From an uncultured Lachnospiraceae bacterium (GTDB taxonomy: Bacteria > Bacillota > Clostridia > Lachnospirales > Lachnospiraceae): DNA of 64,000 nucleotides. Of the stretch, positions 27,621 to 37,432 are shown one piece after another. Made by a program: the position numbers and the translations under genes. The stretch lies in NCBI GenBank assembly GCA_947169235.1, contig CAMVOY010000003.1, positions 1 through 64,000 of the forward strand. The letters run 5' to 3'. The notes under the pieces were generated by a model. It had not been told where the DNA came from. It made no database searches and saw only the letters and a program-made list of their open reading frames with translations. How positions within the stretch are numbered: the first letter of the stretch is position 1; every line of letters starts with the position of its first letter.

Positions 27621-29089
27621 AATGAGTACTTCTCCAAAAGTGCCGATTTCATGTCATACAGTTTGTCCGACAGATCCACATATACCTGCTGCGGGTTTAC
27701 CAAACGCCTTGACTCCTCCCAGAGAGTCTTTAGTTCCTTTCTGCAGAACTCCTGTATCTCAAGTGTCGTCGGTGATTCGTAAACACACTTTCCATCCCTA
27801 AATATCGGGATCAGAATCTCCTTCATCTCATAGGTTCCACCTTCGAGACGGGTCTTTTTCCATGTCGAATCGGGATCGAAAAGCACCATATCCTTTGACT
27901 CATCGAAGGTCTCTCCTGCGAGAGCGATCAGATCCGCTTTGATCTTTCCGGTATCTGAGTCATATATGCGAAATACAGTCTTATTTCCCGGATTGGTAAC
28001 CTTCACGGTGTTTTCGGAAAGCTTGATCCTCGGCTCCCAATTCTCATAGCTGTCTGATCTGACCTCTCCTACAGCTACCGCAGAAAGCTTGTAGACTCCG
28101 CCGAAGGCCGGTGTATTTTTGGACGTTATCATATTGGTGCCCACACCCCAGGAATCTATCTCTGCACCCTGTGCAAAAAGTGAATCGATCAGATACTCAT
28201 CAAGATCTGATGACGCACATATCTTCGCTTCGGTAAAACCGGCCTCATCGAGCATCTTTCTCGCTTTTTTTGACAGATATGCAAGGTCACCGCTGTCGAG
28301 TCTGATACCATAGTTCGCAGGCATCTTTCCTCTGTCTCTCAGCTCCTCGAACACCTTTATCGCATTTGGCACACCCGAGCGGAGTGTGTCATACGTATCT
28401 ACGAGAAGTGTCGTATTTCCGGGGTAAAGCTCGGCGTACTTTCGGAACGCCGTGATCTCATCCGGGAAGCTCATGATCCAGCTGTGAGCATGTGTCCCGA
28501 GTGCCGGAACCCCGTAGTCCTTCGCGCATTTTACATTACTCGTTCCCACGCAACCGCCTATCACCGCTGCTCTTGCTCCAAATGTACCGGCATCCGGTCC
28601 CTGTGCCCGTCTGAGACCGAACTCCATAACCGCGCCTCCGCGCGCCGCATAGCAAACCCTGGCAGCCTTTGTAGCGATCAGCGACTGATGGTTGATCAGA
28701 TTCAGAAGTGCCGTCTCCACAAGCTGAGCCTCAATGATCGGCGCAACCACCTTGACCAACGGCTCCCTCGGGAATATGACAGTCCCCTCCGGGATCGCAT
28801 AGATATCTCCCGTGAAACGGAAAGTCGAAAGATACTCAAGGAACTCCTCGTCAAAATCCCCTAATCCTCTCAGGTATTCGATATCCTCGTCATCGAAACG
28901 GAGGTTATTTATATACTCGATCGCATGCTGCAGTCCCGCACAGATAGCGAACCCGCTGTCATCCGGATTCTGTCTGTAAAAGAGGTCAAACACCACCTTC
29001 TCATGTATATCGTTTTTAAAATAACCTTGCATCATGGTAAGCTCATAATAGTCAGTAAGCAAAGTAAAATTTCTGTTATCCATTTCCAT
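27614..29089 (-). CDS. pncB: Nicotinate phosphoribosyltransferase
   Basis: 'LLTDYYELTMMQGYF', 'EFGLRRAQGPDAG', 'GTHAHSWIMSF', 'IRLDSGDLAYLSKKAR', 'DSWGVGTNMITSKNTPAFGGVYKL'. Confidence 0.93.
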   Translation of the reverse strand: MEMDNRNFTLLTDYYELTMMQGYFKNDIHEKVVFDLFYRQNPDDSGFAICAGLQHAIEYINNLRFDDEDIEYLRGLGDFDEEFLEYLSTFRFTGDIYAIPEGTVIFPREPLVKVVAPIIEAQLVETALLNLINHQSLIATKAARVCYAARGGAVMEFGLRRAQGPDAGTFGARAAVIGGCVGTSNVKCAKDYGVPALGTHAHSWIMSFPDEITAFRKYAELYPGNTTLLVDTYDTLRSGVPNAIKVFEELRDRGKMPANYGIRLDSGDLAYLSKKARKMLDEAGFTEAKICASSDLDEYLIDSLFAQGAEIDSWGVGTNMITSKNTPAFGGVYKLSAVAVGEVRSDSYENWEPRIKLSENTVKVTNPGNKTVFRIYDSDTGKIKADLIALAGETFDESKDMVLFDPDSTWKKTRLEGGTYEMKEILIPIFRDGKCVYESPTTLEIQEFCRKELKTLWEESRRLVNPQQVYVDLSDKLYDMKSALLEKYSLC

Positions 29090-29549
29090 TCTCCTTTATT
29101 CTGTATTTTTTTATAAGCATTTTCATGTAAAATGGCATGAAAAGGAAAACCAGTATAAACCCGACCACAAAGCATATGCCAAGTGACGGTAAAAACATTC
29201 CCCAAAATGGTGGATCACCTCCATGGGCTCTTGCCATGAAAAACGCCACGATCACCATCAACAGAGTCAATATCGGCGTATATATAAGGTCCGATATAAG
29301 GCTTTCGATATACCTTCCCAGGATATCACCGGGACCGAACTTTTTTTCCGTCCAGCCATGGATACGACCCATGGGAACCAAAAATCCTATTACCATACTG
29401 ATGACAACGCTGATCACGAAGCATATCACAAAACCGATAGTCTCAAACTTTCCCGACTGGACCATACCAACCAGATTCCCGACCAGCGAAAGAAAAAAAC
29501 TCAGTGTGATCGCCATGCAGATACTCATAGACCTTCCGATCTTTTTCAT
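29076..29549 (-). CDS. Small integral membrane protein (DUF2798-like)
   Basis: Four hydrophobic segments; overlaps start of pncB. Confidence 0.6.
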   Translation of the reverse strand: MKKIGRSMSICMAITLSFFLSLVGNLVGMVQSGKFETIGFVICFVISVVISMVIGFLVPMGRIHGWTEKKFGPGDILGRYIESLISDLIYTPILTLLMVIVAFFMARAHGGDPPFWGMFLPSLGICFVVGFILVFLFMPFYMKMLIKKYRIKENGNG

Positions 29550-29568
29550 TGCTCCACCATTCATTGCC

Positions 29569-32247
29569 TTACTCCTTGTTCATAAACAAAAGTCCAAACG
29601 TTCCCGGACCGCTGTTTACAGCGATCGCGGGTGATGCCTTTTGAAAAATGATCCGATCGAACTTAACACGCTTCTCTATCCTGTCTCTGATCCATTCCTG
29701 CTCCTTTGTGGTTAACCCAACAAAGGTCACAAACAGGATCCTCTTATCTGCTCTATGCTTTATCTGTCTGAGACAGGTACGGATATATTTTTTCCAAACA
29801 CTCTCACGTGAACCGATATAAAAACGTCCGAGCCCCATCTTTCCACGCTTCATGATGATCTCAGGATGGATCATGAAGGCCTTGGCAAGTCCGGAGATAC
29901 CCTTCGGGATCTGTCCGGCTCTCGCCAGATAATCCATTTCGTCAACGATAAAGCTCGAATGGATACGTGTTCTGATCTCAACCATAGCCTTGGTGATCTC
30001 GTCTACACTGCAGCCGGCATTTGCCATACGGTTTGCCTCTATTGCAAGAAGTCCCTGACCACTCGAAAGATGTCTGGAATCCACTACAGACACGTTCTCA
30101 AATGAGCGCGCTGCCTCTCTCGCTGCTATGCATCCGCTATGCGCCACCCGGCTCGATATCGAGATATGGACGATGTTGTTTGCCTGGGTCAGCATATCGG
30201 CAAAGAAATTCTCATGAGTCTCCACATCCGGAGCTGATGTCTCCGCCTTCACATCCGGATCCTGCATGTAAGCTATAAGACCTCTGGCCTCAATCTCTTC
30301 ACCATCGGAAAACCTACCGTCATCGGTTATGACATAATGCGGAAGTATAGCTATATTCAGATTCTTTGCTTCATCTGCCGGAAGATCCGCCACACTCTCC
30401 GTCGTGATCATGATCGGCACCTTCTTCTTTCGCATGTGCATCCATGCCACACTCTCCTCGGCGATCTCTCCCTGGTTCTCATCTACGATGACCAATTGCT
30501 TTGGAAGCTGATGATACAACTCCTTCTCAAGCTGATCACCGCTCACAGGCTTAAGCAGATATCCGTCAAAGCCCTCCTTCTCATACAGAGCGCGCATCTC
30601 ACTTCCGGCGTTAGCCGTCAGTGCGACAACTTTGGACTCCTTACACAGTCCGCCCATCTGCACACGCAACTCATGCAGACACTCTATACCATCCATCTCC
30701 GGCATCAGATGATCCATAAAAATAACCGGATACTCAGTCTGGATCATTTTTTCAAGAGCTTCGCGACCGCTTCTGGCCGTATCTATCTGAACCTTTGTCT
30801 CACGCAAAAGCTTCTCGACCACCATAAGGTTTGATACGTTATCATCAACAACAAGAATGTGCGCATCCGGTGCGGTGAAGCTCGCATGGTACGCCTGGCG
30901 GTTCAAAACGTCTCCGTGCGAGTGCGGCTTGTATTCACCGAGCGCAGTCTCGTCGATGATCAACTGCGGGATCTCTATGATAAATGTTGTACCCTTGGTA
31001 TATACACTGTTTACCGTGATACGACCGCCCATCTGATCGACAAGCTGCTTTACGATCGCAAGTCCCAGACCTGTGCCCTCGATGTAACGGTTCTTCTCCT
31101 CGTCCACGCGCTTGAACGCCGTGAACAGATACGGCATGCTTTCCTGCTTGATACCGATACCCGTATCCGCGATGGAGTAAACGACATTTGCTATACCGCC
31201 GGGGCGTTTCTCACACTGGATTGAAAGCGATACCGAACCCTCTCTTGTATATTTGATAGAGTTGTTCAGTACGTTGATAAGGATCTGTTTGATCCTCACT
31301 TCATCACCTTTTAACTCACCCGGCAGATCCGGTGCCACGTCAACCTTCAACTCCAGACCTTTGTCCTTGGCGCGTTTCCAAAGCATGTTTACGATCTCCG
31401 AGAGCATATCTCCCGTATGGTATGCGACAGGCGTCAGATCCATACGACCGGACTCGATCTTTGACATATCGAGGATATCGTTTACAAGCGACAGAAGCAT
31501 ACGTCCCGCCGATTGGATATTGGCGGCATCCTCAGCGACCTCCGGAGACACATCCTCGCGGAGGATCATTTCATTCAGACCGATGATCGTGTTAATAGGC
31601 GTGCGGATCTCATGACTCATACTCGAGAAGAAATGGCTCTGCGCACGATTCATCTCGTTGATCTCTTTAGCCTGCTTCTCTGCGCGGTTTCTCTCATATA
31701 TGAATATCTTCATCAAAAATGCCACGGTCAGCCAAAGCATGACACCCACGCCGATAAGTGAAGCAATGGAGTCGAGATACGCGATCCCAACCGTGTGAGT
31801 AGTCAAAAGCTTCGGATGGTAATACGCTATGGTATAGCATGCTATCGCCATAGCCGCAACAAATCCGACAAATACAAATCTGAGCTTACCCTTGACATTT
31901 ACACTTACAAACAAAAATGAATAGGCGAACCATATCGGGGTGCAGCCATATACGCCTCCACCGGTGAAGAACTCTATCGGCAGCACGAAAAAAACCACGC
32001 CAACGCTTAGGATTATCCCTCCCAGCTCAACCTTTTTAAACCTTAAGCTCAATCCTATGGTGATCCAGAGTATCACTATCGTTACTCCAAGTACTGACAG
32101 CTTTAAAAAGCTCTCACCTATACATATATCCCATATGAACACCAGGCTCAGCACGATGGTAGCGAGCAATGACGTCACTACAAAGCAGCGCTCATATAAG
32201 GGGGTCACCTGGCTGGTCAAAAACTTTTTGGCTCTGTTTATCATCAC
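29569..32247 (-). CDS. Hybrid sensor histidine kinase with receiver domain fused to C-terminal DegV-family domain
   Basis: HisKA 'FFSSMSHEIRTPINTIIGLNEM'; HATPase 'GTGLGLAIVKQLVDQMGG'; REC 'ILVVDDNVSNLMVVEKLL...VIFMDHLMPEMDG'; DegV-like 'IMITTESVADLPADEAKNLNIAILPHYVITDDGRFSDGEEI...AETSAPDVETHENFF...ISISSRVAHSGCIAAREAA...VVDSRHLSSGQGLL'. Confidence 0.88.
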   Translation of the reverse strand: MMINRAKKFLTSQVTPLYERCFVVTSLLATIVLSLVFIWDICIGESFLKLSVLGVTIVILWITIGLSLRFKKVELGGIILSVGVVFFVLPIEFFTGGGVYGCTPIWFAYSFLFVSVNVKGKLRFVFVGFVAAMAIACYTIAYYHPKLLTTHTVGIAYLDSIASLIGVGVMLWLTVAFLMKIFIYERNRAEKQAKEINEMNRAQSHFFSSMSHEIRTPINTIIGLNEMILREDVSPEVAEDAANIQSAGRMLLSLVNDILDMSKIESGRMDLTPVAYHTGDMLSEIVNMLWKRAKDKGLELKVDVAPDLPGELKGDEVRIKQILINVLNNSIKYTREGSVSLSIQCEKRPGGIANVVYSIADTGIGIKQESMPYLFTAFKRVDEEKNRYIEGTGLGLAIVKQLVDQMGGRITVNSVYTKGTTFIIEIPQLIIDETALGEYKPHSHGDVLNRQAYHASFTAPDAHILVVDDNVSNLMVVEKLLRETKVQIDTARSGREALEKMIQTEYPVIFMDHLMPEMDGIECLHELRVQMGGLCKESKVVALTANAGSEMRALYEKEGFDGYLLKPVSGDQLEKELYHQLPKQLVIVDENQGEIAEESVAWMHMRKKKVPIMITTESVADLPADEAKNLNIAILPHYVITDDGRFSDGEEIEARGLIAYMQDPDVKAETSAPDVETHENFFADMLTQANNIVHISISSRVAHSGCIAAREAARSFENVSVVDSRHLSSGQGLLAIEANRMANAGCSVDEITKAMVEIRTRIHSSFIVDEMDYLARAGQIPKGISGLAKAFMIHPEIIMKRGKMGLGRFYIGSRESVWKKYIRTCLRQIKHRADKRILFVTFVGLTTKEQEWIRDRIEKRVKFDRIIFQKASPAIAVNSGPGTFGLLFMNKE

Positions 32248-34913
32248 TCGTCACCCCCTTCCGGTACGAACTCCAGGATCTCATCTGCTCCTGACGAACC
32301 CGTTTCGGCATCTGAAGGTGAAAACTCGAGAACATCTCCGTCCGCTTCCTGATCCGATGACTGCTTAGCCCCGGCTTCGTCCATATCACCGCAGACGGCC
32401 TTTATTCCTTCGATCGTCTTTTCATACAGCTCCATCAGGATTTCTTTGGTCTCATCGATAGCATCCCTGTTCCCTGCTTTTGCATCAGCCTCCTGTCTCT
32501 CAGCACGAAGCGAAAGCTCCATCGAGCCGATCATCTTTGCCGTACTCTTTATGGCATGGACATAAATAGCGTAAGCCTTGAGATCGTTCTTTTCCAAGCT
32601 TTCTTTCATCCCGACTTTCTTGATCACCGATTCTCCGATAAACTGTTTCATCAACTGTTTATAAAAATCGACATCCTGCTGACAGTATTTGAGACCTATG
32701 GCCGGGTCTATTCCGTATTCCTTCAGGATATCAAGATCCGCCGGATCTGATCCGGAAGACTTATTCTCCCCGCTTTGTGAGTCTTTCGTCTGAGGTGCAA
32801 ACTCCGTCACCTCTCCGCTATATGAGGAAGACTCTTTATTCTCCTCGTTCAGTTCATTTTTCTCGAAACGGATAGCCGACTTAGGAAGTACCTTTTTGAG
32901 CACACGCTCCAATTCTATGATCTCGATCGGCTTGCTGACAAAACCGTCGAATCCCTCGCGCATGAACATCTCCTTGGCAGAGCTTACCGCATTCGCCGTG
33001 AGCGCTACGATCGGGAGCTCGAGCTTCCTGCGATCCACCTCTGCTCGGATCCGCTTCATCGCCTCCACACCGTCCATACCAGGCATCATGTGATCCATAA
33101 ATACGATATCGTAGTCTTTCTTTGATACCATCTCGATGGACTCAGCTCCACCCTCTGCAGTCTCCACGATCATTCCGTAGCCCCTGAATACTCCCATGGC
33201 TACGGTCAGATTCATAGGCTCATCGTCAACCACCAGGGCGCGCACGCCCGGACAGAACAGTCTTCCTTCATCATCATCCGCTACGTGCCAGTACATATTA
33301 AGGGCACTGGCTACCGGAAAGCAATAAAACGGCTTTCTCATCACATTTATTCTGGAATTATACGGCTGACGGAATCTGTCCGAAGCCACAACCTCTACGA
33401 TCATTTTTTCAGCCAGCTGATCTATGTATTCTTTTTCGGAAAGATACTCAGTATCGGCAACGAACAAATGGGTGAGCTCAACCTCATCGACAAGCTTTCT
33501 TAAGTCATCGCCGTTGTCCACACGATGCATGGTCACACCCAGACCCTGTACTATACTCCTTACGGTCATGTTATAGTACCCACGGACCACAGGGTGCGGG
33601 AACTTATCAAAGTGCAAAAATCCCGCGATGTGAAGCTCCTTCGGATTTATGACCGACATGCACAGAGAGTTATCCACAACCACCTGCGGGATACTCACAC
33701 GCACCGTGGTACCGCGCTTCGGCTTGCTCTCCACTGTGATGAATCCACCCAGAGACTGTACAAATCCGGATACGATCGACATACCGAGTCCCAATCCGCT
33801 TGTCGATCTGGTCCTGCCTGAGTCTGACTGATAAAACCTGTCGAACACTTTTTCCAGCTCATCGCTGTCCATCCCGACTCCGGTATCGGAAACCTCGATA
33901 AAAAGGTTCACGCCGTAATCCTGTTTTTTGGTAGTGATATGTACATATACACCACCCTGTTTTGTATACTTAAGACCATTCATCACCAGATGCCAGAGTA
34001 TCTTTTTCAGTTTCTGTACATCCGTGCGCATCATCATCGGTAACTCCGGATCAACGTCGATCACAAGCTCCAGCTCCGGGCGAAGATACGGTCTGAGCTC
34101 CAGGACGAGATCATTGAGTACCGAACTCATCATATAATCTTCTTCATTTATGGCAAGTCTTTTCCTGTCAATCTCTGAGAAATCCAGGATATCACTGACC
34201 TGCTCGGCAACTCGCCTTCCGGCATCCCTTATCGAGTTCAGATCCATGCGTATATCCGCATCATCCTCCCTGTCGATACACACTCCCGACAGACCGATGA
34301 CCGCATTTATCGGAGTACGGATCTCATGTGAAACATTCGCAAGGAAATCTCCGGCGCTCCTGTTGGCATCCTCCGTCTCCCTCACCTGATCTTCGTATTT
34401 TTTTTCAAGCTGCTTGCGCATCACAACTATACGATCCGCCACGATAACACCGATAAGAGGAATGGCAAACGCCCACACCGTGCGGACGATCGGCACATAT
34501 GTCAGATTCAGGCCGACTTCCTCCCCGTATTGGATGATATGGAAAATCATCGCGAACGTCTCTATCAGATACGCCACCCATATCAGCCATCTGTAATTCG
34601 TCGTCGTAAAAATAACGAGCATGACAACAAACATTCCAGCTACATCATATATCTTCTCCAGATGAACCGTGTAGTAAAACATCTGGCCCAAAAGGATGAT
34701 GATATAGATATTTGTTCGCAGGTTTTCTGCGGGCCTGCGTATGGTATGCATAATAAGCGATGCCGGGATTATACAGATAATAATGGGCAGCATCCATTTT
34801 TCCCAGCCCAATAGAAAATTCATCGCCAAAAGCAACACCGAAAAAACAGTGATCATGCTTACCATCAGAAGGTGGGAATTTTTTTGTACCTCATACTCAT
34901 CATTCTCGTACAT
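32244..34913 (-). CDS. Hybrid sensor histidine kinase with receiver and HPt domains
   Basis: HisKA 'FLANVSHEIRTPINAVIGLSG'; HATPase 'TSGLGLGMSIVSGFVQSLGG'; REC 'ALVVDDEPMNLTVAMGVF...IVFMDHMMPGMDG'; HPt 'YVHAIKSTAKMIGSMELSLRAERQE'. Confidence 0.92.
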   Translation of the reverse strand: MYENDEYEVQKNSHLLMVSMITVFSVLLLAMNFLLGWEKWMLPIIICIIPASLIMHTIRRPAENLRTNIYIIILLGQMFYYTVHLEKIYDVAGMFVVMLVIFTTTNYRWLIWVAYLIETFAMIFHIIQYGEEVGLNLTYVPIVRTVWAFAIPLIGVIVADRIVVMRKQLEKKYEDQVRETEDANRSAGDFLANVSHEIRTPINAVIGLSGVCIDREDDADIRMDLNSIRDAGRRVAEQVSDILDFSEIDRKRLAINEEDYMMSSVLNDLVLELRPYLRPELELVIDVDPELPMMMRTDVQKLKKILWHLVMNGLKYTKQGGVYVHITTKKQDYGVNLFIEVSDTGVGMDSDELEKVFDRFYQSDSGRTRSTSGLGLGMSIVSGFVQSLGGFITVESKPKRGTTVRVSIPQVVVDNSLCMSVINPKELHIAGFLHFDKFPHPVVRGYYNMTVRSIVQGLGVTMHRVDNGDDLRKLVDEVELTHLFVADTEYLSEKEYIDQLAEKMIVEVVASDRFRQPYNSRINVMRKPFYCFPVASALNMYWHVADDDEGRLFCPGVRALVVDDEPMNLTVAMGVFRGYGMIVETAEGGAESIEMVSKKDYDIVFMDHMMPGMDGVEAMKRIRAEVDRRKLELPIVALTANAVSSAKEMFMREGFDGFVSKPIEIIELERVLKKVLPKSAIRFEKNELNEENKESSSYSGEVTEFAPQTKDSQSGENKSSGSDPADLDILKEYGIDPAIGLKYCQQDVDFYKQLMKQFIGESVIKKVGMKESLEKNDLKAYAIYVHAIKSTAKMIGSMELSLRAERQEADAKAGNRDAIDETKEILMELYEKTIEGIKAVCGDMDEAGAKQSSDQEADGDVLEFSPSDAETGSSGADEILEFVPEGGDE

Positions 34914-34919
34914 ACAGGC

Positions 34920-37289
34920 TTAAACCTCCCTCATCGTATACTCCGTATCCTCATCTATCATACTAAGCATGATCTTTGCAAATTTCGGATCGAACTGAGT
35001 TCCCATCCCGTCCTCGATCTGCTCACGCACTTTTTCCTGCGAAAGAACATCCCTGTAGCTTCGTCTCGAGCTCATCGCGTCGTATGCATCAGCGACCGCG
35101 ATGATCCTTGCTTCCTCCGGGATCGCCTCGCCGGCCAGTCCGTCCGGATAACCCCCGCCTCCATATCTTTCATGATGCCACTTGGCACCCGTAGCCAACT
35201 CCGGCATCTCCTGAATATTCGAAAGTATCTTGGCACCCAAAACAGGGTGCGTCTTTATTATGTCGAACTCCTCATCGGTAAGCCTGCCGGGCTTGTTGAT
35301 CACAGCATCCGGTATACCGATCTTTCCTACGTCATGGAGGAGTCCCATCATGTATATGTCACTCTGCGCCTTCTGCGAATACCCATAACGGGACGCGATC
35401 TCTCTTGCATACGTTGCGACTCTGGATGAATGTCCGTTGGTATAGGTATCCTTTGCATCGATTGCGGTTGCCAGAGAAAGCACGACATGTATAAAGAGCT
35501 TTTCGTTCTCCTCGGTCTTTTTCTCAACTTCAGCCGAAAGATTTGACTGAAGGCGTATCAACTCGATACCGTGACGAACCCTGAGTAACAGAACCTCCGG
35601 TGTAAAAGGCTTTTTAATAAAGTCCATGGCACCGAGCCTGAGTCCTTCAACCTCTGTGTCCTCATCTTCATCACCCGTAAGGAATATTACCGGAACCTCC
35701 GCCCCCTCAGCCTCCATAGTGCGAAGCTTTCTGAACGTCTCAAATCCATCCATATCAGGCATTCTGTAGTCAAGCAGGATCAGGCTTGGGCGGTTGTCCT
35801 TCATGAAATCAAGCAGGGCCTGACCGGATGTAAGGGCAGTAGCGCGTATTCCGTTCTTACTCAGTATATGACCGGCGCGTTGCAAGTTTACTTTGTCGTC
35901 ATCGACCACAACAACCCACTCTGAGTCATCGTTATTCCGGTCATTTTTTCCGCTGTCAAAGACCATATCGACTTCATAGTCCAATGTTGCCTTGTCGCCG
36001 TCCTCATGATCGGACCAGCTTTTCAGCATTCGGTTTATGACAACATCGATATGATCCTCATCAAGCTCCGGAAGAAGAATAAAGAACTGATCCTTTCCGG
36101 TCTGCATCATGACATCAGAGTTTCTCAGTGATCCCTGCAGCATGATCTTTACTTCTTCGATGATACGGAGCACATCTCCGGAAGGGATCATATCATCAAC
36201 ATTAACATTGATCAGCACCTTGAACCCGCTGACATTATAACGTCCCATATATCGCATCATATAGCGATAGATGATCCCAAATGCCTCCTGTCCCATCCAC
36301 ATGACACTGTTCGGAATGCTTCTCTCCTCGAGGAGTGAGGACAGGGTCTTTAAGTTCATCTCCATGTCCTTCGCATCTGTTACATTGCTGACCCCTTTTC
36401 TGTAAAGAGAGTAATTGTGCTTTCCTTCTCCCTTGACATCATAAAGAGCGGTATCCGCCATGTGAAACAGGTCTGAAAAAGATGTTCCCTGCTCGGGAAC
36501 CAATACGGCTCCGACACTCGCTCCAAGCGGAACCAAAAACCCCTCGCCGAAAAGCTTTTTAGCCTCTGCCATGATACTCTCATTGAGCTTCGCGGTGAAA
36601 GCCTTGATCTCCGTCTCATTTATCAGACCTATGGCAAACACCAAAAACTCGTCTCCGCCGATCCTTCCGCAGAGACTGCCTTCCGGTACATTATCCTTTA
36701 TGATTTCAGAAAAAGATGTGAGGATCCGGTCACCCATATCATGACCGTAGATATCATTTATAGACTTGAAAGAATCAAGATCTATCATAAGCAAACAGCC
36801 GATCTCCTTTTGGCATATCTGCTCCAGTCTTTCGCGTGTTGCGGCCTTATTATAAAATCCGGTCATCGCGTCGGTCTGAGCATCCTCTTCTATTCGCTCG
36901 ATCTTTTCCTTGGTACCGATGACCTTCTCAAGACGCTTCATCAGAACATCAGGATCAAACGGTTTGCGAATAAAATCAGATACACCCATATCGAAACCTC
37001 TGGTCTCGATGTCGCTATCCTCTTCGCTGGTCAGAAAAATGACAGGAGTCTCTGACAGGTTTTGCTCGCTTTCCCAGGCCCGCAATGCCTCCAAAGTGTC
37101 AAATCCATCCATATCCGGCATCATGATATCGAGCAGGATCAGCTCGGGTATTCCATTCTCAGCAATATAATTCAGCATGGCACGGCCTGATTTTAAGGCG
37201 GTCACACGAAATCCACGCTGGCTGAGTATCTTTCCCGCTGCCTGTAGATTTGTCGTATCGTCATCAACAACGATGATCCAGTTTGCCAT
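34920..37289 (-). CDS. Response regulator REC-GGDEF-(GGDEF-like)-REC-HD-GYP
   Basis: Two REC domains ('IIVVDDDTTNLQAAGKIL', 'VVVVDDDKVNLQRAGHIL'); intact 'RIGGDEFLVF'; second GGDEF-like 'MQTGKDQFFILLPE'; HD-GYP 'LLHDVGKIGIPD...HHERYGGGGYPDGL'. Confidence 0.92.
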   Translation of the reverse strand: MANWIIVVDDDTTNLQAAGKILSQRGFRVTALKSGRAMLNYIAENGIPELILLDIMMPDMDGFDTLEALRAWESEQNLSETPVIFLTSEEDSDIETRGFDMGVSDFIRKPFDPDVLMKRLEKVIGTKEKIERIEEDAQTDAMTGFYNKAATRERLEQICQKEIGCLLMIDLDSFKSINDIYGHDMGDRILTSFSEIIKDNVPEGSLCGRIGGDEFLVFAIGLINETEIKAFTAKLNESIMAEAKKLFGEGFLVPLGASVGAVLVPEQGTSFSDLFHMADTALYDVKGEGKHNYSLYRKGVSNVTDAKDMEMNLKTLSSLLEERSIPNSVMWMGQEAFGIIYRYMMRYMGRYNVSGFKVLINVNVDDMIPSGDVLRIIEEVKIMLQGSLRNSDVMMQTGKDQFFILLPELDEDHIDVVINRMLKSWSDHEDGDKATLDYEVDMVFDSGKNDRNNDDSEWVVVVDDDKVNLQRAGHILSKNGIRATALTSGQALLDFMKDNRPSLILLDYRMPDMDGFETFRKLRTMEAEGAEVPVIFLTGDEDEDTEVEGLRLGAMDFIKKPFTPEVLLLRVRHGIELIRLQSNLSAEVEKKTEENEKLFIHVVLSLATAIDAKDTYTNGHSSRVATYAREIASRYGYSQKAQSDIYMMGLLHDVGKIGIPDAVINKPGRLTDEEFDIIKTHPVLGAKILSNIQEMPELATGAKWHHERYGGGGYPDGLAGEAIPEEARIIAVADAYDAMSSRRSYRDVLSQEKVREQIEDGMGTQFDPKFAKIMLSMIDEDTEYTMREV

Positions 37290-37354
37290 ATAATCTCCTC
37301 CATAACGATCATTTGATCGATTACCCCTTCAATATAGGAAACGATACAGAGATT

Positions 37355-37383
37355 ATTATATCACAATTTTACACATCTGTCAC
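37355..37383 (-). promoter_or_regulatory. Sigma-A-type promoter for the phosphorelay operon
   Basis: Minus strand GTGACA - 17 nt - TATAAT. Confidence 0.55.
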
Positions 37384-37432
37384 GTGAATTTTCGTTGTTT
37401 TCGTATAATTTTCGTGGTTTTTTGTAAGATTT

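Noticed and set aside
34872-35429. 185-aa plus-strand ORF
   Set aside because: Antisense to the HD-GYP end of the response regulator
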